6,534 bases of DNA, from assembly GCA_018882485.1 (NCBI GenBank), contig VERU01000147.1, positions 1-6,534 of the forward strand. The letters are read 5' to 3'. The position numbers were made by a program, and so were the translations under genes. A model generated the notes under the pieces. It saw only the letters and a program-made list of their open reading frames with translations. It made no database searches and was not told where the DNA came from. How positions within the stretch are numbered: position 1 is the first letter of the stretch; every line of letters begins with the position of its first letter. Below, piece after piece: positions 1-6,534 of this stretch. Origin of the DNA: Rhodoferax sp. Its GTDB lineage: Bacteria > Pseudomonadota > Gammaproteobacteria > Burkholderiales > Burkholderiaceae_C.

Positions 1-1401
1 GACCAGAACCGCCTTGAGCTGGACCCAGACCTGCGCGGCGATCGAGTAGTCGGCCGCCGCCACCATGCCGGCGGTGACCCAGTCGGCCACATAGCCGGGT
101 CCGCCCAGGGCGGGCGAGTTGAACACGCCGGTCAGCAGGGCGCCCACGATGCCCCCCACGCCATGCACGCCGAACACGTCCAGCGAGTCGTCCGCGCCCA
201 GCAGCTTCTTCAGGCCGTTGACGCCCCACAGGCAGGCGAATCCGGCCACGAAGCCGATGATCACCGCGCCGCCGATGCCGACGTTGCCGGCGGCCGGGGT
301 GATGGCCACCAGGCCGGCCACGGCGCCCGAGGCGGCACCCAGCATCGAGGCCTTGCCGCGCATCAGGGCTTCACCGGCCGACCAGGCCAGCACCGCAGCA
401 GCCGTGGCCACCAGGGTGTTGATGAAGGCCAGGGCCGCGAAACCGTTGGCTTCCAGGGCCGAGCCGGCATTGAACCCGAACCAGCCCACCCACAGCAGCG
501 AGGCGCCCACCATGGTCAGCGTCAGGCTGTGGGGCGCCATTGCCTCCTTGCCGTAGCCGATGCGCTTGCCCACCAGGAAGGCCCCCACCAGGCCGGCGAC
601 GGCGGCATTGATGTGCACTACGGTGCCGCCGGCGAAGTCCAGCGCGCCGGTCTGCCAGATGTAACCGGCCTTGGCGTTCATCGCATCCACGACTTCCTTG
701 CCGGTGTAGGCGTCCGGGCCCATCCAGAACCACACCATGTGGGCAATCGGGGCGTAGCTGAAGGTGAACCAGAGCACCATGAACAGCAGCACGGCCGAGA
801 ACTTGATGCGCTCGGCGAAGGCGCCGACGATCAGGCAGCCGGTGATGCCGGCAAAGGTGGCCTGGAAGGCGGCGAACACGATCTCGGGGATGACCACGCC
901 CTTGCTGAAGGTGGCGGCGTTGGCAAAGGTGCCGGCGACGTTGTCCCAGATGCCCTTCATGAACAGCCGGTCCGTGCCGCCGAAGAAGCGTCCGCCTTCC
1001 GTGAAGGCCAGGCTGTAGCCGTACAGGAACCACAGCACGACGATCAGGGAGAAGGTGACCATGACCTGCATCAGCACCGACAGCATGTTCTTGGAGCGCA
1101 CCAGGCCGCCGTAGAACAGGGCCAGACCGGGCACGGTCATCATGATGACGAGCAGGGTCGACAGCAGCATCCAGCCAGTATCGCCTTTCTGCGGGACGGG
1201 GGCGGGGGCCGCTGCAGAGGCTGCGGCCGTCGGGGCTACGGCGGCCGCAGGGGCTGTCGCCGAGGCGGTGTCGGCACTGGCCGAGGCGGCCGAGGCAGCC
1301 GCAGCGGCCGCTGAGGCGGGGGCGGCGGTCTGGGCCATGCCGGCGGAACTGCCCAGCAGCAGGCCCAGGCCCAGGGTGAGGGAGGCAAACAGGTGTTTCA
1401 T
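1..1401 (-). CDS. amtB: Ammonium channel AmtB (3' end cut off by window edge)
   Basis: Trimeric inner-membrane channel that conducts ammonia/ammonium inward. 467 codons are visible and the reading frame stays open to base 1. By comparison with E. coli AmtB, roughly the last 60 residues (end of the last helix and the cytoplasmic tail) are missing. Residues 1-23 form a signal peptide (MKHLF, Leu/Gly core, AGMA then Q24). Residues 24-70 are an Ala/Ser/Pro/Thr linker, and the Amt core starts near QKGDTGW at 71. The key pore residues are present: twin His H263 and H413 (150 apart, as H168/H318 in E. coli), Phe gate F183 and F310, W224 and S314 of the recruitment site, and D255 in DFAGGTVVH. The loop between W224 and D255 is about 18-20 residues longer than in E. 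coli. The start ATG lies 25 nt after the glnK stop, with a weak GAGAG ribosome site. It should be controlled by the sigma-54 promoter at 2584-2600 and blocked post-translationally by GlnK. Confidence -1.
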   Translation of the reverse strand, partial: MKHLFASLTLGLGLLLGSSAGMAQTAAPASAAAAAASAASASADTASATAPAAAVAPTAAASAAAPAPVPQKGDTGWMLLSTLLVIMMTVPGLALFYGGLVRSKNMLSVLMQVMVTFSLIVVLWFLYGYSLAFTEGGRFFGGTDRLFMKGIWDNVAGTFANAATFSKGVVIPEIVFAAFQATFAGITGCLIVGAFAERIKFSAVLLFMVLWFTFSYAPIAHMVWFWMGPDAYTGKEVVDAMNAKAGYIWQTGALDFAGGTVVHINAAVAGLVGAFLVGKRIGYGKEAMAPHSLTLTMVGASLLWVGWFGFNAGSALEANGFAALAFINTLVATAAAVLAWSAGEALMRGKASMLGAASGAVAGLVAITPAAGNVGIGGAVIIGFVAGFACLWGVNGLKKLLGADDSLDVFGVHGVGGIVGALLTGVFNSPALGGPGYVADWVTAGMVAAADYSIAAQVWVQLKAVLV

Positions 1402-1426
1402 GTCGGGGTTCTCTCAGGCAATGGGG

Positions 1427-1789
<363 letters not shown>

Positions 1790-2548
1790 TCAGAAGCTGT
1801 ACTTGAGGCCGGCATACACGCCGCTCTTGCCCAGGTTGTCCACGGTGCCAACCTTGTAAAAGCTGTCCTGGGCGTCGCTGCCGGCTGCGGTCAGCGAGGC
1901 CGACAGGCCGCCACCCAAATCCTTGCCCAGAGTGAGCGAGTAATCGGTGTAGTGGCCCGGGTTGGCCTGATTGGGGATGAGCTGGCGGCCCAGATGCGGC
2001 GTGAGAGTGAAACCGTTGCCCAGGTCGAAGGTGGCGGCCACTTCCAGGTACTGGCTGCCGCTGCTGTCGGCGTTGGCCACGAAATTGCCCAGGCTGCGGC
2101 TGTACTTGACCGTCACCGGTCCGTAGCTCAGCGCGCCGTAGATCTCGGTGGTGTTGGCATTGGTGGCGGCGTTGTTGGAGGGGTACAGGTAGCCGATCAG
2201 GCCGACGTCAAATCCCACGTCCTTGGCGAGTTCTCCCCTGTAGCCGCCGTACACATCGAGCTCCAGGCTGCCGTCGGTGGCGCCCGCGAAATCCTTGACC
2301 CAGTTGACGGTGGAGCCCCAGGCGCCCGCGTACAGCCCGTTCTTGTGTGACAGATCGACGCCGGCCTGCACGGCGGGCTTGAACGAGCTTTGCGAGATGC
2401 TGCGGAAGCGGTAGTCGGTGGTCAGCCCGAGGTTGAAGGACAGGGACACCTCGGGTTCGGCGGCGGTCTGGGCCTGTGCGGCGCCGCACGCCAGCAGGCT
2501 GCCCATCAGGGCCGTGAGGAGCAGGGGGGACGGGATCGTGTGACGCAT
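1790..2548 (-). CDS. TIGR02001/TorF-family putative outer-membrane porin
   Basis: 252-residue predicted outer-membrane beta-barrel of the family annotated as TIGR02001 or 'TorF family putative porin'; its substrate is not established. Residues 1-26 are a signal peptide (MRH, Leu-rich core, AAQA then Q27). The mature part shows alternating beta-strand segments: SLSFNLGLTTDYRFRS (35-50), family-typical GLYAGAWGS (71-79), LDVYGGYRGE (97-106), IYGALSYGPVTVKYS (136-150) and GVYAGLKYSF (243-252). The last residue is Phe, as expected of BAM-assembled barrels. The frame is open further upstream to an ATG at 2626, but that lies upstream of the sigma-54 promoter and would precede the signal peptide. 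The ATG at 2548 has GGAG 6 nt upstream and lies about 25 nt after the predicted transcription start, so it is chosen. It is first gene of the operon with glnK and amtB, suggesting a role in nitrogen-source entry (inference). Confidence -1.
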   Translation of the reverse strand: MRHTIPSPLLLTALMGSLLACGAAQAQTAAEPEVSLSFNLGLTTDYRFRSISQSSFKPAVQAGVDLSHKNGLYAGAWGSTVNWVKDFAGATDGSLELDVYGGYRGELAKDVGFDVGLIGYLYPSNNAATNANTTEIYGALSYGPVTVKYSRSLGNFVANADSSGSQYLEVAATFDLGNGFTLTPHLGRQLIPNQANPGHYTDYSLTLGKDLGGGLSASLTAAGSDAQDSFYKVGTVDNLGKSGVYAGLKYSF

Positions 2549-2554
2549 GGTGCA

Positions 2555-2558
2555 CTCC
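2555..2558 (-). promoter_or_regulatory. Ribosome binding site of the porin gene
   Basis: GGAG on the minus strand, 6 nt before the ATG at 2546-2548. It decides the start in favour of this codon over the in-frame ATG at 2626, which would extend the protein by 26 residues and lies upstream of the predicted promoter. Confidence -1.
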
Positions 2559-2583
2559 AGAGGATGGTGAATGCGAGACACCA

Positions 2584-2600
2584 AGCACACACCGTGCCAG
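2584..2600 (-). promoter_or_regulatory. Sigma-54 (RpoN) -24/-12 promoter of the porin-glnK-amtB operon
   Basis: Read on the minus strand the sequence is CTGGCACGGTGTGTGCT. Against the RpoN consensus YTGGCACGRNNNTTGCW it has one mismatch (first T of TTGC is G). The invariant GG and GC dinucleotides have the required 10-nt spacing. With C of the -12 GC at 2585, transcription should start near 2573. That gives a leader of about 25 nt containing the GGAG at 2555-2558. The distance to the start codon and the nitrogen-related genes downstream agree with the call. Sigma-54 promoters need an activator; a matching NtrC site lies upstream at 2706-2722. Confidence -1.
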
Positions 2601-2690
2601 CTTGGGTAGCGGTCAGGGTCCACCACCGACGTTCAGGCGCCGGCATGGCGCTTGCGTGGGTGGACGGAAGAAATCGGGTTAACATGACTG

Positions 2691-2696
2691 TATAAA
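2691..2696 (+). promoter_or_regulatory. Possible -10 element for comM
   Basis: TATAAA sits in the only A+T-rich stretch of the divergent spacer (about 2670-2702), correctly oriented for comM about 70 bp upstream of its ATG. No good -35 hexamer is visible 16-18 bp upstream (AAGAAA at 17 bp). The call is therefore weak and rests on composition and position. The A-tract followed by AATCAG (2698-2703) also partly resembles an IHF site but lacks the distal TTR. Confidence -1.
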
Positions 2697-2705
2697 AAAT
2701 CAGCC

Positions 2706-2722
2706 TGCACCAATCGGGTGCA
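2706..2722. promoter_or_regulatory. NtrC (GlnG) enhancer-binding palindrome
   Basis: TGCACC-AATCG-GGTGCA is a perfect dyad and matches the classical NtrC site (TGCACC-N5-GGTGCA, as upstream of enteric glnA). Its centre at 2714 is about 141 bp upstream of the predicted sigma-54 start near 2573, a normal enhancer distance requiring DNA looping. Only one full site is visible here, whereas strong enhancers often have two. The site also lies about 45 bp upstream of the divergent comM start codon, so bound NtrC could affect comM too (inference). Confidence -1.
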
Positions 2723-2755
2723 AATGGGCCGGCTGGCGTTGGACGGCCCGCGATC

Positions 2756-2762
2756 AAGGAGG
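2756..2762 (+). promoter_or_regulatory. Strong ribosome binding site of comM
   Basis: AAGGAGG, a full match to the anti-Shine-Dalgarno core, lies 4 nt before the ATG at 2767. It fixes the comM start. Confidence -1.
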
Positions 2763-2766
2763 CATC

Positions 2767-4314
2767 ATGCGTCTTGCCCTGGTTCAGAGCCGGGCCCTGC
2801 TGGGTCTGGAGGCGGCGGCGGTCACGGTCGAGGTCCACCTGGCCAACGGCCTGCCCGGATTCACGCTCGTCGGTCTGGCCGACGTGGAAGTGAAGGAAGC
2901 GCGGGAGCGGGTGCGCTGCGCCATCCAGAACGCCGGCCTGGTGTTTCCGGGCAACCAGCGCATCACGGTCAATCTCGCGCCGGCCGATCTGCCCAAGGAT
3001 TCGGGCCGGTTCGACCTGCCGATCGCCCTGGGCATTCTGGCGGCCAGCGGGCAGATCGACGCGGCCCGGCTCCAGGGATACGAGTTTGCCGGCGAACTGT
3101 CGTTGTCGGGCGAGTTGCGGCCGGTGCGGGGGGCGCTGGCCATGAGCCTGGCACTGCAGGCCGGTGGCGTGGTGACCCGGCTGGTGCTGCCGCCCGGCAG
3201 CGCCGACGAGGCGGCGCTGGCACCGGGCGCGCGGGTCTACCGGGCGCGCCATGTGCTGGATGTGGTGGCCCAGTTTCTGCCCCAGTCGGCGGATGCGCCG
3301 CCGGCCGCGCAGGCCACCGAGGGGTGGAGCGCGGTCAGCGCGGCCTTGCCTGACGCGGCGGTCGACTACCCGGACCTGGCCGATGTGAAGGGCCAGGCCG
3401 GCGCCAAGCGGGCGCTGGAGATCGCGGCGGCTGGCGGCCACAGCCTGCTGATGGCCGGTCCGCCGGGTTCGGGCAAATCCATGCTGGCGCAGCGTTTTGC
3501 CGGTTTGCTGCCGCCCATGACGCGCGACGAGGCCCTGCAAAGTGCCGCCGTGGCCAGCCTGGCCGGGCGTTTTTCCCTGGCTCAGTGGGGCCGCCGGCCC
3601 ACCGGGTGTCCGCACCACACGGCCAGTGCGGTGGCCCTGGTCGGGGGCGGTGCTCCGCCCCGCCCGGGCGAGATTTCGCTGGCGCACCAGGGCGTGCTGT
3701 TTCTGGACGAGTTGCCCGAATTCCCCCGTGCCGCGCTGGAGGCGCTGCGCGAGCCCCTGGAAACCGGCAGCATCACCATCTCGCGGGCCGCCCGGCGGGC
3801 CGAGTTCCCCGCCCGTTTCCAGTTGCTGGCGGCCATGAACCCCTGCCCCTGCGGATTCATGGGCTCGGCGCGGGGGGCCTGCCGCTGCACGCCTGACCAG
3901 GTGAACCGCTACCAGGCCCGGCTCAGCGGCCCGCTGCTGGACCGCATCGACCTGCATGTGGAGGTGCCGGCCATGGAGCCGGCCGAGCTGCTGCAGGCGC
4001 CACCGGGCGAGTCCACCGCCCACATCCGGGCCCGCTGCGTGGCGGCCCGCGAGCGGGCGCTGCAGCGCCAGGGCCTGCCCAACCAGGCCTTGCAGGGACA
4101 GGCGATCGACCAGCATGTGCGGCTGGACGAGGCGGCGGTGCGGTTCCTGAACGTGGCGGCCACCCGCCTGGGCTGGTCGGCGCGCAGCACCCACCGGGCG
4201 CTCAAGGTGGCGCGCACGATCGCCGACCTGGCCGGCTCGGCCACCGTGGCCACCGCCCATGTGGCCGAGGCCGTGCAATACCGGCGCACGCTGCGCACGC
4301 CCGGCGGTGCCTGA
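2767..4314 (+). CDS. comM: ComM/YifB-type AAA+ ATPase (branch-migration helicase)
   Basis: 515-residue cytoplasmic AAA+ protein of the YifB/ComM 'Mg chelatase-like' family, usually about 500 residues. In Vibrio cholerae, ComM is a hexameric helicase that extends heteroduplex by branch migration during natural transformation. The N-terminal ChlI/Lon-S5-like domain covers about 20-145 (GLPGFTLVGL, GRFDLPIALGIL, FAGELSLSGELRPVRG). The AAA+ core covers about 195-410: Walker A GPPGSGKS (231-238), Walker B VLFLDE (310-315) and the arginine-finger region LSGPLLDRIDLH (386-397). The C-terminal Mg_chelatase_C helical domain runs about 420-508. A four-Cys cluster NPCPCG...CRC (C360, C362, C372, C374) could bind a metal. 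The name reflects a historical match to chelatase subunits; no chelatase function is implied. The start is set by AAGGAGG. It is divergent from the porin operon and followed after 94 nt by an MFS gene. Confidence -1.
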   Translation: MRLALVQSRALLGLEAAAVTVEVHLANGLPGFTLVGLADVEVKEARERVRCAIQNAGLVFPGNQRITVNLAPADLPKDSGRFDLPIALGILAASGQIDAARLQGYEFAGELSLSGELRPVRGALAMSLALQAGGVVTRLVLPPGSADEAALAPGARVYRARHVLDVVAQFLPQSADAPPAAQATEGWSAVSAALPDAAVDYPDLADVKGQAGAKRALEIAAAGGHSLLMAGPPGSGKSMLAQRFAGLLPPMTRDEALQSAAVASLAGRFSLAQWGRRPTGCPHHTASAVALVGGGAPPRPGEISLAHQGVLFLDELPEFPRAALEALREPLETGSITISRAARRAEFPARFQLLAAMNPCPCGFMGSARGACRCTPDQVNRYQARLSGPLLDRIDLHVEVPAMEPAELLQAPPGESTAHIRARCVAARERALQRQGLPNQALQGQAIDQHVRLDEAAVRFLNVAATRLGWSARSTHRALKVARTIADLAGSATVATAHVAEAVQYRRTLRTPGGA

Positions 4315-4342
4315 CCCCGGAGGCCCCGGATACTCTGTTTTT

Positions 4343-4356
4343 CATAGCAGACTATG
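4343..4356. repeat. Small perfect inverted repeat CATAG-N4-CTATG
   Basis: CATAG-CAGA-CTATG lies in the comM-MFS spacer, 53 nt before the MFS start codon and upstream of its predicted -10. It could be an operator half-site pair for a regulator of the transporter, or a chance 5-bp dyad. There is no G+C-rich stem, so it is not a terminator. It is flanked by TTCATA (4341-4346) repeated directly at 4362-4367. Confidence -1.
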
Positions 4357-4393
4357 TCCTGTTCATAAGGGTTTCAAGGCTATTTGATACCCT

Positions 4394-4402
4394 TGCGATA
4401 AT
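4394..4402 (+). promoter_or_regulatory. Extended -10 promoter placing the start on the MFS ATG
   Basis: TGCGATAAT fits the extended -10 form TG-N-TATAAT with one mismatch. The hexamer ends at 4402, so +1 is expected at 4409, the A of the MFS start codon. A -35 is poor (TTTCAA at 4372-4377 with a 19-bp spacer), which extended -10 promoters tolerate. An in-frame TGA at 4385-4387 with no start codon between it and 4409 excludes a longer protein. No purine-rich Shine-Dalgarno precedes the ATG. Together these suggest a leaderless transcript. Confidence -1.
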
Positions 4403-4408
4403 GGCTCC

Positions 4409-5638
4409 ATGCCCGTATCCGCTGCCCACCCACGCCGTCTGGTCGGGTGGCTGTCGCTCGCCCAGCTCATCAGCTGGGGCAGCACCTACTACCTGTTCGG
4501 GCTGCTGATGGCCCCGATCGAGCAGGACCTGGGCCTGAACCGGGCGCAGTCCTCGCTGGCCTTCAGCCTGGCGCTGCTGACCGAGGGGCTGGCGGCCTAC
4601 CCGGTGGGGCGCTGGATCGACCGCGGGCACGAGCGCTCGGTGATGACGGGCGGCTCGCTGCTGGTCGCGCTGGTGCTGGGCCTGATGAGCCGGGCGGGCA
4701 ATCTGGCCGAGTTCTACCTGGCCTGGGCGGGGCTCGGTCTGGGCATGGCGGGGGTGCTGTATGCGCCCGTCTTTGCGGTGGTGACGCGACGTTTTCCGCA
4801 GGATTTCCGGCGGGCCATCATCACCATCACCTTTCTGGGTGGCCTGGCCAGCACGGTGTTCATCCCGCTGGATGCCGCGCTGATCGACCGGCTGGGCTGG
4901 CGCCAGGCCCTGCTGGTGCTGGCCGCGCTGCACCTGGGCCTGTGCGCGCCGCTGCATGCGGCCTGGCTGCGGGGTGCGGGATCCGTGCGTGCGCGGCCCG
5001 CCGCCGGGCTGGACGACGGATCGGCGCCGGCCCCCGGCGGTCGCCCCTGGACTGCCCACCTGCGGCGCCCCCCGTTTCTGCTGGTGGGCTGCTTTGTGGT
5101 GCTCACCATGGGGGTGACCACCGCTCTGACCCCGCATCTGGTGAGTCTGCTGACCGAGGCCGGCATGGCGCCGGGCTGGTCGGTCACGGTGCCGGCCAGC
5201 GTCGGCCTGATCCAGGTGGCCGGGCGGCTGCTGCTGTACTTTTTCGAGCACCGGGTCGATACCCACCGCGTCAACCGATGGATTCTGGGATTGCTGCCGC
5301 TGTCCCTGGTGGCGCTGCTGGTTGCGCTGGCTCTGGGGCGGCCACCGCTGGGCCTGCTGGCCCTGTTCGTGCTGTTCTGGGGTCTGGCCAACGGGCTGCT
5401 GACCATCGTCAAGGGCACGGCGGTGGCCCAGTACGTCAGCCGGGTGCACATGGCCTCGCTGATGGGCGTGCTCGGCCTGCCGCAGGCGCTGGCGCGGGCC
5501 GCAGCGCCGCTGCTGCTGGGTCTGCTGTGGTCGCCTGAGGCGGGCTACCGCAGCGGCGTGGCGCTGCTGCTGGCCGCCAGCCTGCTCGCTGCGCTGGCCT
5601 TTGTGCTCGCGCAGCGGGCTGCCGGGGACGGCCGTTGA
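4409..5638 (+). CDS. MFS transporter, substrate unknown
   Basis: 409-residue inner-membrane permease of the major facilitator superfamily. Hydrophobicity by eye gives 12 helices, roughly 12-34, 47-66, 79-96, 102-126, 137-155, 165-187, then 222-246, 258-280, 291-309, 313-334, 348-373 and 380-401. A charged central loop spans about 188-221. The loop between helices 2 and 3 carries the MFS motif A variant [10 protein letters not shown] (67-76). The [20 protein letters not shown] start (23-42) resembles the OFA/monocarboxylate-porter-like MFS group, but that is too weak to name a substrate. The ATG at 4409 is the first possible start in frame and has no Shine-Dalgarno; the upstream extended -10 points to leaderless translation. 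recQ follows 2 nt after the stop, so the two are probably one transcript. The neighbours give no clue to the substrate. Confidence -1.
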   Translation: MPVSAAHPRRLVGWLSLAQLISWGSTYYLFGLLMAPIEQDLGLNRAQSSLAFSLALLTEGLAAYPVGRWIDRGHERSVMTGGSLLVALVLGLMSRAGNLAEFYLAWAGLGLGMAGVLYAPVFAVVTRRFPQDFRRAIITITFLGGLASTVFIPLDAALIDRLGWRQALLVLAALHLGLCAPLHAAWLRGAGSVRARPAAGLDDGSAPAPGGRPWTAHLRRPPFLLVGCFVVLTMGVTTALTPHLVSLLTEAGMAPGWSVTVPASVGLIQVAGRLLLYFFEHRVDTHRVNRWILGLLPLSLVALLVALALGRPPLGLLALFVLFWGLANGLLTIVKGTAVAQYVSRVHMASLMGVLGLPQALARAAAPLLLGLLWSPEAGYRSGVALLLAASLLAALAFVLAQRAAGDGR

Positions 5639-5640
5639 GC

Positions 5641-6534
5641 GTGCGGGTGCCGCCGTTGCCGGGGCCCGATGCGCTGGCGGTGCTGCGAGAGGTGTTCGGG
5701 CATACCGGGTTTCGCGGCCCGCAGCAGGCCATCGTGGACCAGGTGGTCGCGGGTGGTGATGCGCTGGTGCTCATGCCCACCGGAGGTGGCAAGTCGCTGT
5801 GCTACCAGGTGCCGGCCCTGGTGCGCCAGCGCGCCGGTCTGGGCAGCACGCTGGTGATCTCGCCGCTGATCGCGCTGATGCATGACCAGGTCGGGGCCCT
5901 GGAGGAGTTGGGCGTGAGCGCGGCCTACCTCAACTCCTCGCTCACGCCGGAGGCGGCGGCCCGGGTGGAACAGCGCCTGCTGCAGGGCGAGCTGACGCTG
6001 CTGTACGCGGCGCCCGAACGGGTGACCTCGCCGCGTTTTCTGGCGCTGCTGGAGACGCTGGCGGCGCGCCAGCGCATCGCGCTGTTCGCGATTGACGAGG
6101 CCCATTGCGTGAGCCAGTGGGGACACGATTTCCGCCCCGAATACCGGGCGCTGTCGCTGCTGCACGAGCGTTTCGGACAGGTGCCGCGCGTGGCGCTCAC
6201 CGCCACCGCCGACGCCCTCACCCGGGCCGACATCATCGAGCACCTGCAGCTGCAGGAGGCGCGGCTGTTCATCAGCAGCTTCGACCGGCCCAATATCCGT
6301 TACGCCATCGTCGAGAAAACCGATCCGGCGCAGCAGCTGCTGCGCTTCATCGCCACCGAGCACCCGGGCGAGGCCGGCATCGTGTATTGCCAGTCGCGAC
6401 GGCGGGTCGAGGAGATCGCGGCCTGGCTGGTGGGTCAGGGCGTGCCGGCGCTGCCCTACCACGCGGGGCTGGACAACGGGCTGCGGCAGCTGCACCAGGA
6501 CCGCTTCCTGCGCGAGGAGGGGGTGGGGGTGGGG
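5641..6534 (+). CDS. recQ: ATP-dependent DNA helicase RecQ (5' part, runs off right edge)
   Basis: 3'-5' superfamily 2 DNA helicase acting in recombination, repair of stalled forks and suppression of illegitimate recombination. 298 codons are visible, about half of a usual RecQ (about 610 residues). Motif 0 is [11 protein letters not shown] (19-29), with R25 and Q28 for adenine recognition. Walker A is MPTGGGKS (45-52), and DEAH is 152-155. The RecQ-specific aromatic-rich loop [11 protein letters not shown] is at 158-168. ALTATA is 185-190, [10 protein letters not shown] is 212-221 and GIVYCQSR is 246-253, opening the second RecA domain. The end of that domain, the zinc/winged-helix RQC region and the HRDC domain lie beyond the window. 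The start is GTG at 5641, 2 nt after the MFS TGA; TTG at 5635 and GTG at 5647 are alternatives. The Shine-Dalgarno is weak (GGGGA within the MFS tail), suggesting coupling to MFS translation. Confidence -1.
   Translation, partial: MRVPPLPGPDALAVLREVFGHTGFRGPQQAIVDQVVAGGDALVLMPTGGGKSLCYQVPALVRQRAGLGSTLVISPLIALMHDQVGALEELGVSAAYLNSSLTPEAAARVEQRLLQGELTLLYAAPERVTSPRFLALLETLAARQRIALFAIDEAHCVSQWGHDFRPEYRALSLLHERFGQVPRVALTATADALTRADIIEHLQLQEARLFISSFDRPNIRYAIVEKTDPAQQLLRFIATEHPGEAGIVYCQSRRRVEEIAAWLVGQGVPALPYHAGLDNGLRQLHQDRFLREEGVGVG

Noticed and set aside
163..1314. 383-codon plus-strand open frame across amtB
   Set aside because: His/Gly/Gln-rich low-complexity shadow of amtB; the minus strand encodes the full Amt core with conserved pore residues.
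2483..2494. Possible lipoprotein lipobox (LLAC, C21) in the porin signal peptide
   Set aside because: Leu at -2 is atypical, AAQA-Q just after it is a good signal peptidase I site, and the C-terminal YSF fits an outer-membrane barrel.
2549..2626. Longer porin start at the ATG at 2624-2626
   Set aside because: It adds 26 non-signal residues before the signal peptide, has no ribosome site, and lies upstream of the predicted sigma-54 transcription start.
2618..2665. Inverted repeat GTCCACC / GGTGGAC between enhancer and sigma-54 promoter
   Set aside because: Seven bases 34 nt apart can occur by chance in G+C-rich DNA; the spacing fits neither a second NtrC dyad nor a terminator.
2506..4278. 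590-codon open frame on the minus strand opposite comM
   Set aside because: Composition is the Arg/Gln/Gly/His-rich pattern typical of antisense frames in G+C-rich genes. comM on the plus strand has all AAA+ motifs and a strong ribosome site.
2767..4314. Magnesium-chelatase subunit (ChlI/BchI) for chlorophyll or cobalt chelation
   Set aside because: The N-terminal S5-like domain plus AAA+ order, the length and the lack of ChlD/ChlH partners mark it as YifB/ComM.
4308..4342. Rho-independent terminator after comM (G+C-rich stretch followed by TTTTT)
   Set aside because: CCCCGG is repeated directly, not inverted. Only a 4-bp stem (GCCT/AGGC) can form and it is not next to the T-run.
4352..5449. 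365-codon minus-strand frame opposite the MFS gene
   Set aside because: Gln/Arg-rich antisense shadow; the plus strand gives a clean 12-helix permease.

Overview
The window is G+C-rich, densely coding DNA with short spacers. Its proteins look betaproteobacterial, most likely Burkholderiales and probably Comamonadaceae-like. The main grounds are the porin-glnK-amtB order, the style of the proteins and the base composition. This is an inference from gene content, not a measured phylogeny.

Left half (1-2548, minus strand): a nitrogen-assimilation operon read right to left. It encodes a TIGR02001/TorF-type outer-membrane putative porin, the PII signal protein GlnK and the ammonium channel AmtB, whose 3' end runs off the window at base 1. 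The spacers are only about 25 nt. Upstream of the porin lies a near-perfect sigma-54 (-24/-12) promoter at 2584-2600. About 115 bp further upstream is a perfect-consensus NtrC palindrome, TGCACC-N5-GGTGCA, at 2706-2722. Together they predict NtrC/RpoN-driven expression under nitrogen limitation. The proposed logic is an outer-membrane pore, an inner-membrane ammonium channel and a PII regulator that plugs the channel, all made together.

Middle (2549-2766): a 218-bp divergent control region. It holds the sigma-54 promoter and its enhancer, and it is also the leader of comM. The NtrC site lies only about 45 bp upstream of the comM start codon.

Right half (2767-6534, plus strand): comM (YifB-type AAA+ branch-migration helicase of natural transformation), a 12-TM MFS transporter of unknown substrate, and the first 298 codons of recQ, which runs off the right edge. 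The MFS gene has no Shine-Dalgarno sequence. An extended -10 motif sits so that transcription should begin on the A of its ATG, so it may be a leaderless mRNA. recQ begins with GTG 2 nt after the MFS stop codon and is probably co-transcribed and translationally coupled.

I found no mobile element, CRISPR array, RNA gene or clearly undescribed multi-gene system. The most noteworthy points are the regulatory architecture, the porin linked to PII/Amt, the secreted-style Ala-rich N-terminus of AmtB, and the leaderless candidate.
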